Assembly (NCBI GenBank): GCA_022414725.1 | Contig: CM039464.1 | Location: 56,773,836-56,837,835, forward strand | Source of the DNA: Microglena sp. YARC | Taxonomy: Eukaryota; Chlorophyta; Chlorophyceae; Chlamydomonadales; Chlamydomonadaceae | DNA length: 64,000 nt | Direction: 5' to 3' | Shown here: piece after piece, positions 13,472 through 23,062 of the stretch | How the letters are laid out: the number at the start of each line of letters is the position of its first letter | Numbering within the stretch: the stretch's first letter is position 1 | The notes under the pieces: generated by a model | What the model saw: the letters and a program-made list of their open reading frames with translations, nothing else | Databases searched by the model: none | What the model was told of the DNA's origin: nothing | Position numbers and translations under genes: made by a program

Positions 13472-13891
13472 TCAAAAGCAGAAATAGTTGCTACAAACGG
13501 AATATTGGTAATCGCCAGGATTTGTGAACGCTCCACGATTTGGCCCGAAGGCCAAAAAACAGGCATTTGGGGAAAGCCCTTTTCTCAAATGTTTCCCCAC
13601 TCTTTCTGACCCATACAGTTCCTTGAATAAGTCTTCATTTTCGAGGTTGGGCAAGTCCCTCTCCATGTCTATTTGGATACGCATGGAATATACATGCATT
13701 GTGAGGACAAAACCGTACCAGTCAACTGCTCTAGCAGCCTCCTCTGGTGTGGGGTAACATGGTGTTGAGAGAATGTTCCCCCGATAGATCTCAGGGAGCT
13801 CAAGTTGAGCCATCGTATTGAGACGCACTTGTCCCCTCCATTTATATCTGTTTGCTGCAACATGTCTAAACCTTCCAGACTCCATGTTCAA
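13472..13891 (-). CDS. AP2/ERF-like domain exon or gene fragment
   Basis: The 139-residue frame contains a stretch resembling an AP2 DNA-binding domain: a basic part with the W of KWRGQVRL, then YRGNIL and the typical helix TPEEAARAVDWYGF (compare TAEEAARAYD in plant AP2 proteins). After it comes an acidic helix (NLENEDLFKELYG) and FLAFGPNRGAF. A likely ATG is the third codon of the frame (NMESGRFRH). Upstream on the minus strand there is TATCCCCACAG, a possible 3' splice site, so this may be the last exon of a longer gene whose other exons I could not find. AP2 domains also occur in homing or mobile endonucleases; no HNH motif is visible. No function beyond possible DNA binding is claimed. 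Confidence 0.45.
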   Translation of the reverse strand: MNMESGRFRHVAANRYKWRGQVRLNTMAQLELPEIYRGNILSTPCYPTPEEAARAVDWYGFVLTMHVYSMRIQIDMERDLPNLENEDLFKELYGSERVGKHLRKGLSPNACFLAFGPNRGAFTNPGDYQYSVCSNYFCF

Positions 13892-14224
13892 AATGTTCTG
13901 TGGGGATATTTTTCTACTCTATCATCCATAGGATGCATGGAAATAGCTGACGGCATTCATGAGGACGGCTGCATGCCAGTATCGTCACAGTGTTACCCCC
14001 AAGCACTACCCACTATCCGTGGGAGGGGCACTAAGTGTCGGTTTGAGAATATAGTTGGCCGCCCATGTTTACTGTGGGGCGATTGTCGAGACTTGGAAGT
14101 CGTGATGCCGGTTATTTTAGTGCTGGCGAAACGTTAAGTTGTTTGGGGCGCAAGATTGGGACAACGATAAGCGAGCAAAACAATCGGCATTTGGCATGAT
14201 CCATTTGTCGAGTGGTAGAAATTA
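13892..14224. other. No recognisable feature
   Basis: Single-copy looking sequence between the AP2-like exon and the first SINE-like repeat. The short open frames show no family resemblance. It could hold upstream exons of the AP2-like gene. Confidence 0.4.
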
Positions 14225-14351
14225 CAAGGGGCTCATGTCCTAGCAGTGAAACAACACCGCCCTAAAGTCGGACTCGAGAAACCACCCGCCGTCTTCCGGC
14301 AGCGGGGCTCGAACTCCGGTGGCCGAAACCTGAACCACCGGTTCTGGACCA
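14225..14351 (-). repeat. tRNA-like SINE-type repeat, copy 1
   Basis: Near-identical to 14926-15052 (caaggggctcatgtccta, then cttccggcagcggggctc). Read on the minus strand it has GAGTTCGAGCC, close to the pol III B-box GGTTCGANNCC, downstream of TGGTTCAGG, a weak A-box. It is followed on the + strand by 'gaccataccgccctccagac', also shared with 15670. It may be a tRNA-derived SINE family; it is not a functional tRNA as far as I can fold it. Confidence 0.45.
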
Positions 14352-14395
14352 TACCGCCCTCCAGACTGGGCAGAGTGGTAAAAGAAAGAAAGGTT

Positions 14396-14460
14396 ACAAT
14401 GGCCACTTATCCTGGCAGTGGAAACACCACCGCCCCCGAGGGAACGGACTCCGAACACCC
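14396..14460 (-). repeat. tRNA-like SINE-type repeat, partial copy 2
   Basis: Matches 15541-15605 almost base for base ('acaatggccacttat', 'cagtggaaacaccaccgccc', 'gggaacggactccgaacacc') and is a diverged relative of copy 1. The tRNA-like half is missing; a GA microsatellite follows. Confidence 0.45.
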
Positions 14461-14925
14461 AGAGAGAGAGAGAGGATTCGTTACATAAACTCAGCAAATC
14501 ACTGCCGAGACTGGACAGCAGCACAGCCTGCCGACCATCCAATTTTATAACACGGAAGCACGAGGGTTTTGAAGGCACCCCCACAAACCTGAAAACAAAC
14601 TAGGTCAAGTCCCCAAAAAGGAAACAAACTAGAGGCGTAAAGGAGAGCGGAAAGGGGAGGGATGCAAAAGTAAGCAATCCAGAACACCAAACCCACCAAC
14701 CACAAGAGAGGAAGGCCAAACTAAAAGAACTAAATACCACCCAAGGGCTTGCGCTATGAGCACCTTAAAATGCAGCGATAATGCCCTCAAAGGAAGAAAG
14801 CACAAGACAACCCGACACAACCAACTTGCAGAAAAGGACCGGAGTGTCAAGGATAATAACCATAGACACCCCATGAAGGAAAGGGGGAGGCCAGCAGTGA
14901 GGTTCGAACGGAAAAAGAAAGATTG
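14461..14925. other. No recognisable feature
   Basis: Purine-rich sequence between two SINE-like copies. Only short frames; nothing recognised. Confidence 0.5.
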
Positions 14926-15052
14926 CAAGGGGCTCATGTCCTAGCAGTGAAACAACACCGCCCTAAAGTCGGACTCGAGAAACCACCCGCCGTCTTCCGG
15001 CAGCGGGGCTCGAACTCCGGTTGCCGAAGCCTTAACGACCGGGTCTGGAACG
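14926..15052 (-). repeat. tRNA-like SINE-type repeat, copy 3
   Basis: Direct repeat of 14225-14351, 701 bp away, identical over about the first 95 bp and then diverging (gttgccgaagcctt for gtggccgaaacctg). The B-box-like word is retained. Confidence 0.5.
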
Positions 15053-15540
15053 GGTGGTGGGGTGGGCCCGCGGACCTGGTTGTTGTCGAAACTCAGGGCC
15101 CTCCTTCGAGCCGTAAGCCTGGAGCGTACGGTATTTCCCTTGTGTGGGTGCGGGATTCCAAATCATCCACGCAATCCATATTCGAATCCCGTTGGGGGCG
15201 GATTACCTCGGAGCGCCCTTTTTCGCGTACGGATCTTAAGGTTGCGGACTGTGGAGTGTGGACGCGGCGTTTCCATTTGTCGTTTCCCTCCTGTCCTGTG
15301 GACTCAACATAGGGACCTGGAGCATGTCTACGATTTCCCCTTGGGCAATTCGCATCTCCGTGCCTCTCGCAGCTCATTGCATCATCAGCGCATTGTGCTT
15401 GCTGAGGAAATCTGCTGTTTCGCACTAGTTCCTGCAGGTTGCCCAGTAGCAAATGTAGCCTCTGGAGTTGCTGCACCTGCCTCCATGGAACTTCGGGGAG
15501 TCAGTGAGCCATGCCATGCTATGAAGAAGAAAAGAAGATT
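15053..15540. other. No recognisable feature
   Basis: Moderately GC-rich sequence. Open frames on both strands have no recognisable domain. Confidence 0.5.
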
Positions 15541-15705
15541 ACAATGGCCACTTATTCTGGCAGTGGAAACACCACCGCCCCCGAGGGAACGGACTCCGAA
15601 CACCACTGTCTTCCGGCAGTGGGGATCGAGCTTATCCCGTTTGGCGTGAGCATTACCCCACGGGGCCTGGACCATACCGCCCTCCAGACTGGGCAAAAGT
15701 AATGA
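15541..15705 (-). repeat. tRNA-like SINE-type repeat, copy 4
   Basis: The most complete copy. On the minus strand GGGCGGTATGGTCCAGG is followed by GGGATAAGCTCGATCCC, a 5-bp stem and 7-nt loop like a T-arm, and then ACTGCC, which could pair with the 5' GGGCGGT. This supports a tRNA-derived head. The left half matches 14396-14460. Confidence 0.45.
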
Positions 15706-17423
15706 CAGTTACCCATGTTGGCGTATTGATACCTGAGTCCAACGGTATTTCCATGGGTCCAGCGACTGGCTGAAGCAGGGTGATGATGCTACCGGTATAT
15801 TAATTCTTGACCCCGCAAATATTAAATTGTTCGGACAAGTAAGCAACTGCTTGTAGCCCGTTTCAGCGATTGGTCAAGAGGTACAACAAATCGCTCAAAC
15901 TACGAAGGGTCGGGGGCTCGATGCCCCCTACGGTCGCCCTCAGCGTTGCAGGTCGTTGCCAACCGCGATGGTAGCTTGTCCAGTCGGTGTGGTAGGCGGT
16001 TCACTGCCCGCGTGCGGCGAGATCCCTTAACACCACGCCCCACCAGGCGTTATCATTACCTTGAGCGACTGCTTGTTCATCTTTCACCAAGGAGGCTGCC
16101 ACTGCTCCTTGACGAACATTACCACCACCCCCTGGGCCGACCGCCAGGGCCCCCTACTATTTGCTGTAGACTGTAGTTGTTGTGTCCCTGGCGAAATGTT
16201 GTCCATATCCTACTTATATATCACACGACAAACATACAATTAAATTGTGTGAATTTCCACTGAACCTCGGATCCTTCGTCGTCACATGCCCCTGGTTTAC
16301 CCATCGTAGGGGATCAGATTATCATCAGTGGTAGTTGTAATTAGCCCTTCCGCTTATTATAAAAAAATTTTTTTTCGAGGTTGGGCAAGTTCCTTAAGCC
16401 CAGTATGCTACCTCCAGACTGTAAGTCGCCATGTTTCCATGGAGCACCAGAGCTGCTGATCTGGGTTTAAATGACAATAGTACCTGATTAACGCACTCCA
16501 AGCAAGGAAAATGACCTTAATCAGAAGTGCAGATGGGCAGGGCAGCTCAATACTAGTTTTGAAACATAAGAACATGTAACTCGCCAGAAGGGGCAATAAA
16601 CAACTTATCAACTTGTCGTGAAGAGGCAATCCAAAGCTTCAGAAGTATGCACAAGTCAACTTCGCGTTCCCTAGAAACAATGAAACATGAACACATGATG
16701 TGTTGGCGTCTACATGTTTCCTTGTTTTACTGCCAAAACGGCGAGCAGCCAAATTGCTGTCTGAAGCTATGAAACCATGTTCAAGTTCAAGTTTTGGAAC
16801 TGCAAGTTTGCGCGTTCATAGGCAAAGGCATCCTATGGTCAATCTAGCCACCGTATTGAATGTTGGTCAGTGTTATATAAGTGTTTGTGCACTAGACTAC
16901 GGTGTCCTGACAAGTACTGGGTACACTGGGTTTGTTACTGGTAACTAGTAGTTGAGAGAATCTGCAAAAAAGGAACAATTCTCCGAGTGCACAAAACCTC
17001 CCCCCCCCCCCCCACCCACCCCACCCACCCCCCATGTCTTCCTTCCTGCCTGTAATCTTTACCTATCTTATTCAGCATATATTTAGTGGAGAGTTAGGGT
17101 TCGCAACACAAATTATGAAGACAGTTACGTTTTGCGGCGTGGATTTTAATGGGGGCTCGAAGAAACCTGGTGATTCCTACTGTGTATACATAGATTAAGT
17201 CCTGCCATGTGCTGCAGTGCGGCTGTCATAAGCTTAGGGCCATACGCTGGCGCCATACACCAATCTGCCTATATATGTTTGTGTCCTGGATATGGACACG
17301 TCTTTAAGCTGTCAAGTCTCAACCTAAGCGATTGCATTCTGCATGCAAGGGTGTTGATACTACCAATATCTACTCCGCCCGCAGATGGTGGGCTACCTGA
17401 AGGAGTGAAGGCTGACAGGCAAG
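15706..17423. other. Spacer without a recognisable gene
   Basis: Contains a C14 run (17000-17013) and the 16-mer 'tcgaggttgggcaagt' at about 16376, which is also found inside the AP2-like exon at about 13640. No conserved frame. It ends in the GAAAC target duplication of the copia element. Confidence 0.6.
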
Positions 17424-17428
17424 GAAAC

Positions 17429-17749
17429 TATTAGCTTGGATAACACTCCGGAGAGTGGACAAAGTGTGAGCAGACACGCCAATCTATAAATGCGGAGACG
17501 AGAGTAGCATTACAAGCACAGGAGACCCATAAAGGGGCACCAGTGGTGAAAAGGAGGCGGCAGCCAGGAACCTAACAGGGTACAGGCTAGACCGGTGACG
17601 CAGCTGAGTCACTCAAGGATGACACAGTCTAAGGGAAGCTGTCACTAAGGGAAGCTGGCACAGGACTGGGAGAGCCGATAGTTCTAAGGAAGTACAGAAG
17701 TAGACACCAAGTCATAAAACGCGTGAGAGCACCGCAATTCATGCTGACA
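17429..17749 (-). repeat. 3' LTR of the copia element
   Basis: 321 bp, one mismatch to the 5' LTR. On the minus strand a TTTATAGA word about 260 bp in is a candidate TATA box. The outer edge abuts GAAAC and the inner edge abuts a duplicated purine tract. Confidence 0.95.
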
Positions 17750-18067
17750 CTCCACCTATGACACAGGTGACATACAATACTACTTCTCCACCTATGGCAC
17801 TGGTGACATAGAACCATATGTAACAGATTAAAAAAAAAAAAAATCAAAGAACTCCGAAAAATCGAGAGAACTTCAAATGGAACCCAAAGGGTTTAGAGGA
17901 AGGAATGGAACAAGGCAAAAACCAAAAAATTTGCCAAGTAAGAAAAAGATGAAAACCGAATATCAAAGATGGGTAACAACGGTATAGAAAACCCGAGCCG
18001 GGAATATGAACCTAATGCCAAACAATGATAACCAAAGAAACCGACGTAACCAGAAAAAAAAATGACC
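17750..18067 (-). other. Copia 3' untranslated region with duplicated polypurine tract
   Basis: Next to the LTR the words 'ctccacctatgacacaggtgacata' and 'ctccacctatggcactggtgacata' (25 bp, 22 matching) stand 36 bp apart; each reads ATAGGTGGAG on the minus strand, so the plus-strand primer site seems to be doubled. The decayed copy at 59790 has the same pair. The rest is A-rich non-coding sequence. Confidence 0.6.
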
Positions 18068-19930
18068 CTAAGAAGAAGCGGTCATTCCAAGCATGCGGAC
18101 AAACCTCCAGAACACAGCAGGATCAAGGGGCTTGGTGAAGGGGTCAGCACAGTTGTCCTTGGTGTTAACATAGGCAACATCATGTGAACCATCCTCCACC
18201 AGCTCCTTGATGTAGTGATGAATAACATCAATGTGCTTGCTGCGAGGGAGGAGCTGCCAGTCATTGGCCCAACCCAGAGACCCTAAGTTGTCACCCTGAA
18301 TGGTAACCAAATCACAAGGCAGACCCAGATCCACCCTCAACTTCTTCAACCATTGCACCTCCCTGGCAGCCTGATACAGGGCCTGATACTCAGCCTCACT
18401 AGAGCTAATGGCAACAGTAGGCTGCCTCTTGCTCATCCAGTTCACTATGCACCCCCCAGCTAGCTCAGCAAAGCCAGTCTGAGACCTCCTGTCAGACCCA
18501 TCATCAGCAAAGGATGAGTCACTAAAGACAGTAAAAGAGAACTCAGGGCTGTGATTGTAAGTGAGTCCCAGGTGGGAATGGGACCTCAAATACAAGAGCA
18601 AACGCTTGGCTGCCCCCCAGAGGGGAACGGTAGGGTGAGCAGAAAACCTGGACAGGTAGCTAACAGCAAATGAAATATCAGGCCTGGTGCAAGTAGCCAG
18701 GTATAGCAAAGCACCCACAAGAGAGAGGTACTGGCTATTAGAGGGCAGGGGGTCTCCAGGTGGGTCAGTGACGGTGGACTTGGCCATGGGGGCACCAAAC
18801 TTGGGCTTGGCAGCAGCAGTAAGACCAAACTGCTCCACCAGATCAACAACGTAGGAGTGCTGGGAGAGGTTGATCTGAACACACCTGCCGTCAGAGTCAA
18901 GTGTAACAGCCATGTCCAATGAGAGGAACTGAACCGGTACACCCATCTCTTTGACCTCCCAGCCAGCTTTCTCCATAGCCTTGATCAGCAAAGCATACCT
19001 ATCCAGCTCACTAAAAGCACAGATAAAATCATCAACATAGGTCAGGACATAGCTCCACCCACCAATAGAATCCCTCCTAAAATACAGAGCAGGTTCTGCC
19101 TTGCACATAGTAAACCCATGTGCAACCAAAACCCGCTTGACATCCATACTCCAACCCCTGGGCGCCTGTTTCAAACCATAAAGGGACTTGATCAGTTTGC
19201 ACACAAGGGGAACACCGTTAGGACCAAGTACCTTAAAGCCCTCAGGCTGGTGGCAGTACAGGTCCAGACCAGGTTCAAGCTTAGCATTCAGAAATGCAGT
19301 CTTGATGTCCAGCTGCCGAACAAACATCTTCCTATGAGTTATGGCAGCAAGGAGCACCCGCAGACCTGCTTTAGAAGAAACGGGGGCATATACATCATGA
19401 AAGTCCAGCCCAGGACGCTGCAGAAAACCACGGACTACAAAACGTGCCTTGAAGCGCACAGAACCATCAACCCCAATCTTCTTCACAAATAACCACCTGC
19501 CAGACAGGATCCTCTGCTTAGGAGGCTGTGGAGTGAGTGCCCAAGTACCATGGGCATGGAGGGACGCCATCTCATCCTTCATAGCAAGGAGCCACTGATC
19601 CCTGTCAGGGTTGGAGGGAAGCATGGCAGCTTTGTAGGTTAGTTCAGTGGATGTGGAAATGTATGCTCCCACGTACAAGCAGTTTACTTGTACATGAGCA
19701 GCGGGGATATCAGCAGTATCAGCAGTAACCGGTAGTATAGCCCCCAGTGCAGAACTACTGCCTGGTTGAACTGGGCCGGCCTTATTTGCCTCTATATCAA
19801 CGAAGCCTGGGTCGACTGGAACACCCCAGCCATATGCAGTATCGGACCCCGACCAGTGTTCAAGATCATCACTTGCACTATCGGCAACGGCTACGTCATC
19901 ACGCACATGGGCTTGACCCAAATAATCCAC
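18068..19930 (-). CDS. Copia reverse transcriptase and RNase H
   Basis: An open stretch of 620 codons. RVT_2-type RT runs from about residue 110 to 350: GRWLFVKK (144-151), motif A QLDIKTAFLNA with D208, SLYGLKQAPRGW (249-260) and the catalytic YVDD (298-301). The connection (LVGALLYLATCTRPDI, 404-419) leads to Ty1-type RNase H with D471 in FSDSSFADD, E512 in SSSEAEY, D547 in IQGDN and D568 after SKHI, then ADPFTKPL near the end. All catalytic residues are present. It makes cDNA from the element RNA in the virus-like particle. The N-terminal about 110 residues are the poorly conserved integrase-RT linker. It is cut off from the integrase by a frame change at about 19.9 kb. Confidence 0.95.
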   Translation of the reverse strand: MDYLGQAHVRDDVAVADSASDDLEHWSGSDTAYGWGVPVDPGFVDIEANKAGPVQPGSSSALGAILPVTADTADIPAAHVQVNCLYVGAYISTSTELTYKAAMLPSNPDRDQWLLAMKDEMASLHAHGTWALTPQPPKQRILSGRWLFVKKIGVDGSVRFKARFVVRGFLQRPGLDFHDVYAPVSSKAGLRVLLAAITHRKMFVRQLDIKTAFLNAKLEPGLDLYCHQPEGFKVLGPNGVPLVCKLIKSLYGLKQAPRGWSMDVKRVLVAHGFTMCKAEPALYFRRDSIGGWSYVLTYVDDFICAFSELDRYALLIKAMEKAGWEVKEMGVPVQFLSLDMAVTLDSDGRCVQINLSQHSYVVDLVEQFGLTAAAKPKFGAPMAKSTVTDPPGDPLPSNSQYLSLVGALLYLATCTRPDISFAVSYLSRFSAHPTVPLWGAAKRLLLYLRSHSHLGLTYNHSPEFSFTVFSDSSFADDGSDRRSQTGFAELAGGCIVNWMSKRQPTVAISSSEAEYQALYQAAREVQWLKKLRVDLGLPCDLVTIQGDNLGSLGWANDWQLLPRSKHIDVIHHYIKELVEDGSHDVAYVNTKDNCADPFTKPLDPAVFWRFVRMLGMTASS

Positions 19931-20510
19931 CAGGGATGGCAGGAGACGAAGGGGTTATCAACACCTGCGAGCCATCTGAGGTGGTCGGAGGTTGGCGACT
20001 ATTAGGCAATGGACCTGATCCAGGTACCACTATGATCGAAGGCTGTCGTAATCCTAAAGCTTCACCGACGGAACGTGGCGCAGAGGAGGGCCTGGCGACC
20101 CCCTGAGATTCGGGTAAAATCTTATCTGAAAGGACATCGGAATCCCGCCCGCCCAGTGCCTTCACACGCAATGCAGCACCATCAGCCCCTAACCTGGGAC
20201 GCAAGGTCATCCCATGACCAGGGCAGCGGTCGACAATTGGGGTTAGAAAAGGGTCTAAGGAATTAACCGCAGACTCAGGCATGTGTCCGTTGATAGCGGC
20301 AGGGATGCGAGAAACATACGGAGACCCGTCATAGGGAGATAGCCCAGGAATACAGTTATGATCAAACTGCTCATAGAATAGTACATCACGACTCTCTACT
20401 ACCTGGCGCAACTTAGGAACCCAAACAAAATAACCCTTACTCACCAGAGAATACCCAACCAGTCTACCAGATAACGCCCTTTCGTCCAGCATGTTGCGTT
20501 TCTTCCCATT
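19899..20510 (-). pseudogene. Copia integrase C-terminal part and linker
   Basis: Starts with LDERALSGRLVGYSLVSKGYFVW and ...SRDVLFYEQFD (blocks of the copia integrase C-terminal region that normally follow the FGCPCYV motif). The remainder is Pro/Ser-rich linker. The codons before it (NGKKRN) meet the LINE 3' end at 20511. It is in a different frame from the RT frame it should continue into; a single indel near 19.9 kb would account for that. The copy at 61.6-62.1 kb is homologous. Confidence 0.85.
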
Positions 20511-20774
20511 GAAATTGAAATTGAAATTGTTACATCCGTGTAGAACCGTTATTCACTGGACATGAAGTTAAGGACACCATAGCGTAAGCCGGAGCTAGCT
20601 ATAGTCACCGTAGGACCATCTCAGTAAAAAGACTTACCACCGATGCCTGACCGGCAGGCACTGTAGCCACATCATGCCAGTGCAGCTTAATACGGGGTTT
20701 TTTCACCCCGGTTGGGAAGCACCGGCACAATACAGCTGGTAAGACAAAACCTAAGAGGGGGGACGGTCTGTGTG
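20511..20774 (-). other. LINE 3' UTR and tail
   Basis: Shared with the truncated copy at 13087-13346. On the minus strand it has the hairpin GGGGTGAAAAAACCCC and ends in a tail of about three AATTTC units instead of poly(A). The conserved hairpin and tail are candidates for the RT recognition site. Confidence 0.8.
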
Positions 20775-21245
20775 CTAGTCCCCGGGTATCGACCCGGGGT
20801 GTGCTTCCATAAAGCGTCTGCACTGTAAAATACTCTGGAAACTAGTAAAGGTGTGAGAATGGACTGTGTCCGCCAGTTTGAGGGCACAGGATCTCTGAAG
20901 TCCAAGAGTGGTCATAGAAGTCAAAAAAGAGGTAGGAATAGTACCAGTTGTACCAACGGTAATAACTTCATAGTGAAGAAGGTATCCAGCCGATCGAAGG
21001 CCATTTACTAATTCAACATGCTGGGCATGTTTAGTAATAAACTTAGTAGCATGGTTAGTATCAGAGCAGTATCCAAGCTCAAGAACCCAGAGTTCTTTAT
21101 CAGACATACAGGTAGGAGAGTCTATGTCAGGTAGGACGGCAAGATCAGGTCTCATCCTCTTCCAATCCGCTACAGTAATAGTGGAGGGGCGTAGCCAGTC
21201 AGGGAGACGTTTGCCCAGGACCCCCCTGGGAGGTCCTCTTCCTTG
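20775..21245 (-). pseudogene. LINE restriction-like endonuclease (RLE) domain
   Basis: The frame carries MRPDLAVLPD, then ELWVLELGYCSDTNHATKF, KHAQH and VITVGTTGTIPTSFLTSMTTLGL. RPD followed by (D/E)xG/K and a conserved Lys downstream fits the PD-(D/E)XK core found C-terminal to RT in early-branching LINEs and in Dualen. A second genomic copy at 40570-40740 keeps EVGYCSDTNH and VTLGTTGT, which shows that the region is a conserved coding block. Predicted role: nicking target DNA for target-primed reverse transcription, alongside the APE domain. One frame change near 21.24 kb separates it from the zinc-knuckle region. Confidence 0.75.
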
Positions 21246-22438
21246 CCAGCGTCCATGATCATTCTGCGAGATCCCACGGCTCCTGTGCAAATGGCCTTGT
21301 GGATGAGTCGCACTGCGGCGTCATGTCTCTTGATGTAGAGCCCCTTGAAAGTCCGGTGTGTGCAGCCCGCCAGGATGTGGCCCGCTCCGTCCTCACAGGT
21401 GTGGCAGATGGGGCATAGGGAGTTCGTGGGTGGGTGAGTGCTGGTAATATAAGGAAGTTTCCAGCGGAATGCAAGTTTACGGTTCCACAGTCTACCCCAG
21501 CGGGCTTTAAGGATGTGGAATTTAGTTTTATGCTGGATAAGGGTTGAGGTCCAAAATTTGTTACTTGCTTGAGGAAGTTGGTGGGGGGTGTTATCAGCCC
21601 AGGTGGTTGCATAAATCCCTTTAAGAGGGTGTTGACCAAGGTGGCAGCTAGTGGGTAGGTTAGAGGTGATACCTTGTGTAAGGTTAGGTGCTAAAATTCT
21701 TGGGGGAATATCTCCCATGGGTGTACGAGGAGGTTGAACTGTAGGCCAGTAAACATTGTGGCGGGGGATTTCCCCAGTGTTATCAGTAAAATTAGTTGAG
21801 GTAGGGTGCTCAGCTGCCTTGCGTGCCAGAGTGTCTGCTCTGTCATTTCCAAGGATACCTGTGTGGGAACGGACTTTACAAAGGGTGGTGTGTGAGCCAT
21901 GCAGGATGTGTTGAATGAGGTGTTTTTGAATTGATTGCAGTAATTCAGTATGAATGGAACGGGTTGTTGTGGTGGGGTCATGAATCATTTTTTTTATAAG
22001 TTGAAGAGAGCAGAGGCTGTCTGTATGAAGGGTAAGAGATTTGTCATAATCAATGTTGAGAAGGGCTTGGTGGATGGCTACCAGTTCTGCCCGGTTGTTA
22101 GTTTTGGTGGCCCCTATTCCCCCAGGGTTGATGGTGTAGCTTTGTCCTGCAGCCGGGACATATACTGCAGCACCTATTTTGCTAGGGTGCCCTGGTTTAC
22201 CTTTTATTAGGCTACCATCTGTGTAGACCTGGAGGCCAGAGGAGGGGGTAGCAAGGTAAAAACAAGGGTGGGTGATGGTAAGAGGAGAGGGAGGAGGGTG
22301 TTGGTGGAGTGGAGGTTGCCAGGGATTTTTGGCAAGAGATTTAAGTTTCCGAGGGTAGGTGATGACAATGTCAGTGAAAGTAAGTGTGGGAGGTGGTGTG
22401 ATAGTAGAGGGCTCCCAGGATGAGGAGAGGCTTTGCAT
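21170..22438 (-). CDS. LINE RNase H domain and CCHC-like zinc region
   Basis: 422 codons open. RNase H type I: LQVYTDGSLIKG (first D), NNRAELVAIHQAL (E), LHTDSLCSLQLI (third acid) and VRSHTGILGNDRADTLARKAA (the H and last D). After this comes AFRWKLPYITS and a metal-binding cluster CPICHTCEDGAGHILAGC, the C-x2-C...H...C knuckle typical after RT/RNase H in many LINEs. All catalytic acids are present. The domain would remove the RNA template during second-strand synthesis. Confidence 0.9.
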   Translation of the reverse strand: MQSLSSSWEPSTITPPPTLTFTDIVITYPRKLKSLAKNPWQPPLHQHPPPSPLTITHPCFYLATPSSGLQVYTDGSLIKGKPGHPSKIGAAVYVPAAGQSYTINPGGIGATKTNNRAELVAIHQALLNIDYDKSLTLHTDSLCSLQLIKKMIHDPTTTTRSIHTELLQSIQKHLIQHILHGSHTTLCKVRSHTGILGNDRADTLARKAAEHPTSTNFTDNTGEIPRHNVYWPTVQPPRTPMGDIPPRILAPNLTQGITSNLPTSCHLGQHPLKGIYATTWADNTPHQLPQASNKFWTSTLIQHKTKFHILKARWGRLWNRKLAFRWKLPYITSTHPPTNSLCPICHTCEDGAGHILAGCTHRTFKGLYIKRHDAAVRLIHKAICTGAVGSRRMIMDAGKEEDLPGGSWANVSLTGYAPPLLL

Positions 22439-22450
22439 GTAGTATGTCCA

Positions 22451-22792
22451 TTAGTCAATAAAATCTGGGAGTTTAGGAAAGTAAGTCTCTTGGCTGTGAG
22501 GGTTGCATATAAGAATGAGGTGTAATTTTTGAGTGGAGGGTGGGGTGTGAGATTTGCTGCCAAGCCAAATTTCAGAGGTAGTATAAAATTCAGACTGTGG
22601 TCTAGAGTCAATGTAGTGAATCCAGGAGTGATGGAGGAGAGTTTTGTAAGGGGCAGCAAGGTCATCAGGGAGGAGCATCAGGGTGCAGGTAGGGCTGAGA
22701 GTATTTTCAGCATGGTCAGCACTGGCTAGAGCCCACCTTAGAGCTTGGTGTGCTTGTGTGGTGGAGTTGGGAATGTCCACCAGTGAGCCCAC
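22451..22792 (-). pseudogene. LINE ORF2 linker segment
   Basis: 113-codon frame with CTLMLLPDDLAAPYKTLLHH and SEIWLGSKSH. It lies in order between the RT and RNase H modules, with codon use like its neighbours. It overlaps an alternative frame at 22207-22665. I do not recognise the fold. 22793-23062 is probably also coding but has no long frame. Confidence 0.5.
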
Positions 22793-23062
22793 AGTCCAGA
22801 TGGTAAGAAAGGGGTCTTGGTTGGAGCCAAAGAGCTGGTCAGCAGGGCTGGTAGAAGAGAAGCTGGTGAGGCTTTGGTCGTAGCTAAGAGGATTGGAGGT
22901 ACGATGGTGAGTAATGCCCAGAGCAGCTGCTGCTTGGTAGAGGAAGGGAGACAGAATGTTAGTGGCAGCAGGAGCAGCTCTGTATCTGGTGAAGAGGGCA
23001 GCTAAGTCAGTGTGGTATGTTCCTCCTTGGGTCAGTTGGTTCCATTTGGTAGGGTGGTGATT

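Noticed and set aside
15541..15705. Functional tRNA gene
   Set aside because: Only T-arm-like and weak acceptor pairing found; no convincing anticodon arm or good A-box, and it is part of a repeated family.
19118..20106. Plus-strand frames inside the copia RT region
   Set aside because: Antisense shadows of the well-supported RT/RNase H frame.
20511..20520. Target-site duplication of the full-length LINE
   Set aside because: The sequence left of 20511 (cttcccatt) is not repeated at about 30088; comparison with the empty copy shows about one base lost instead.
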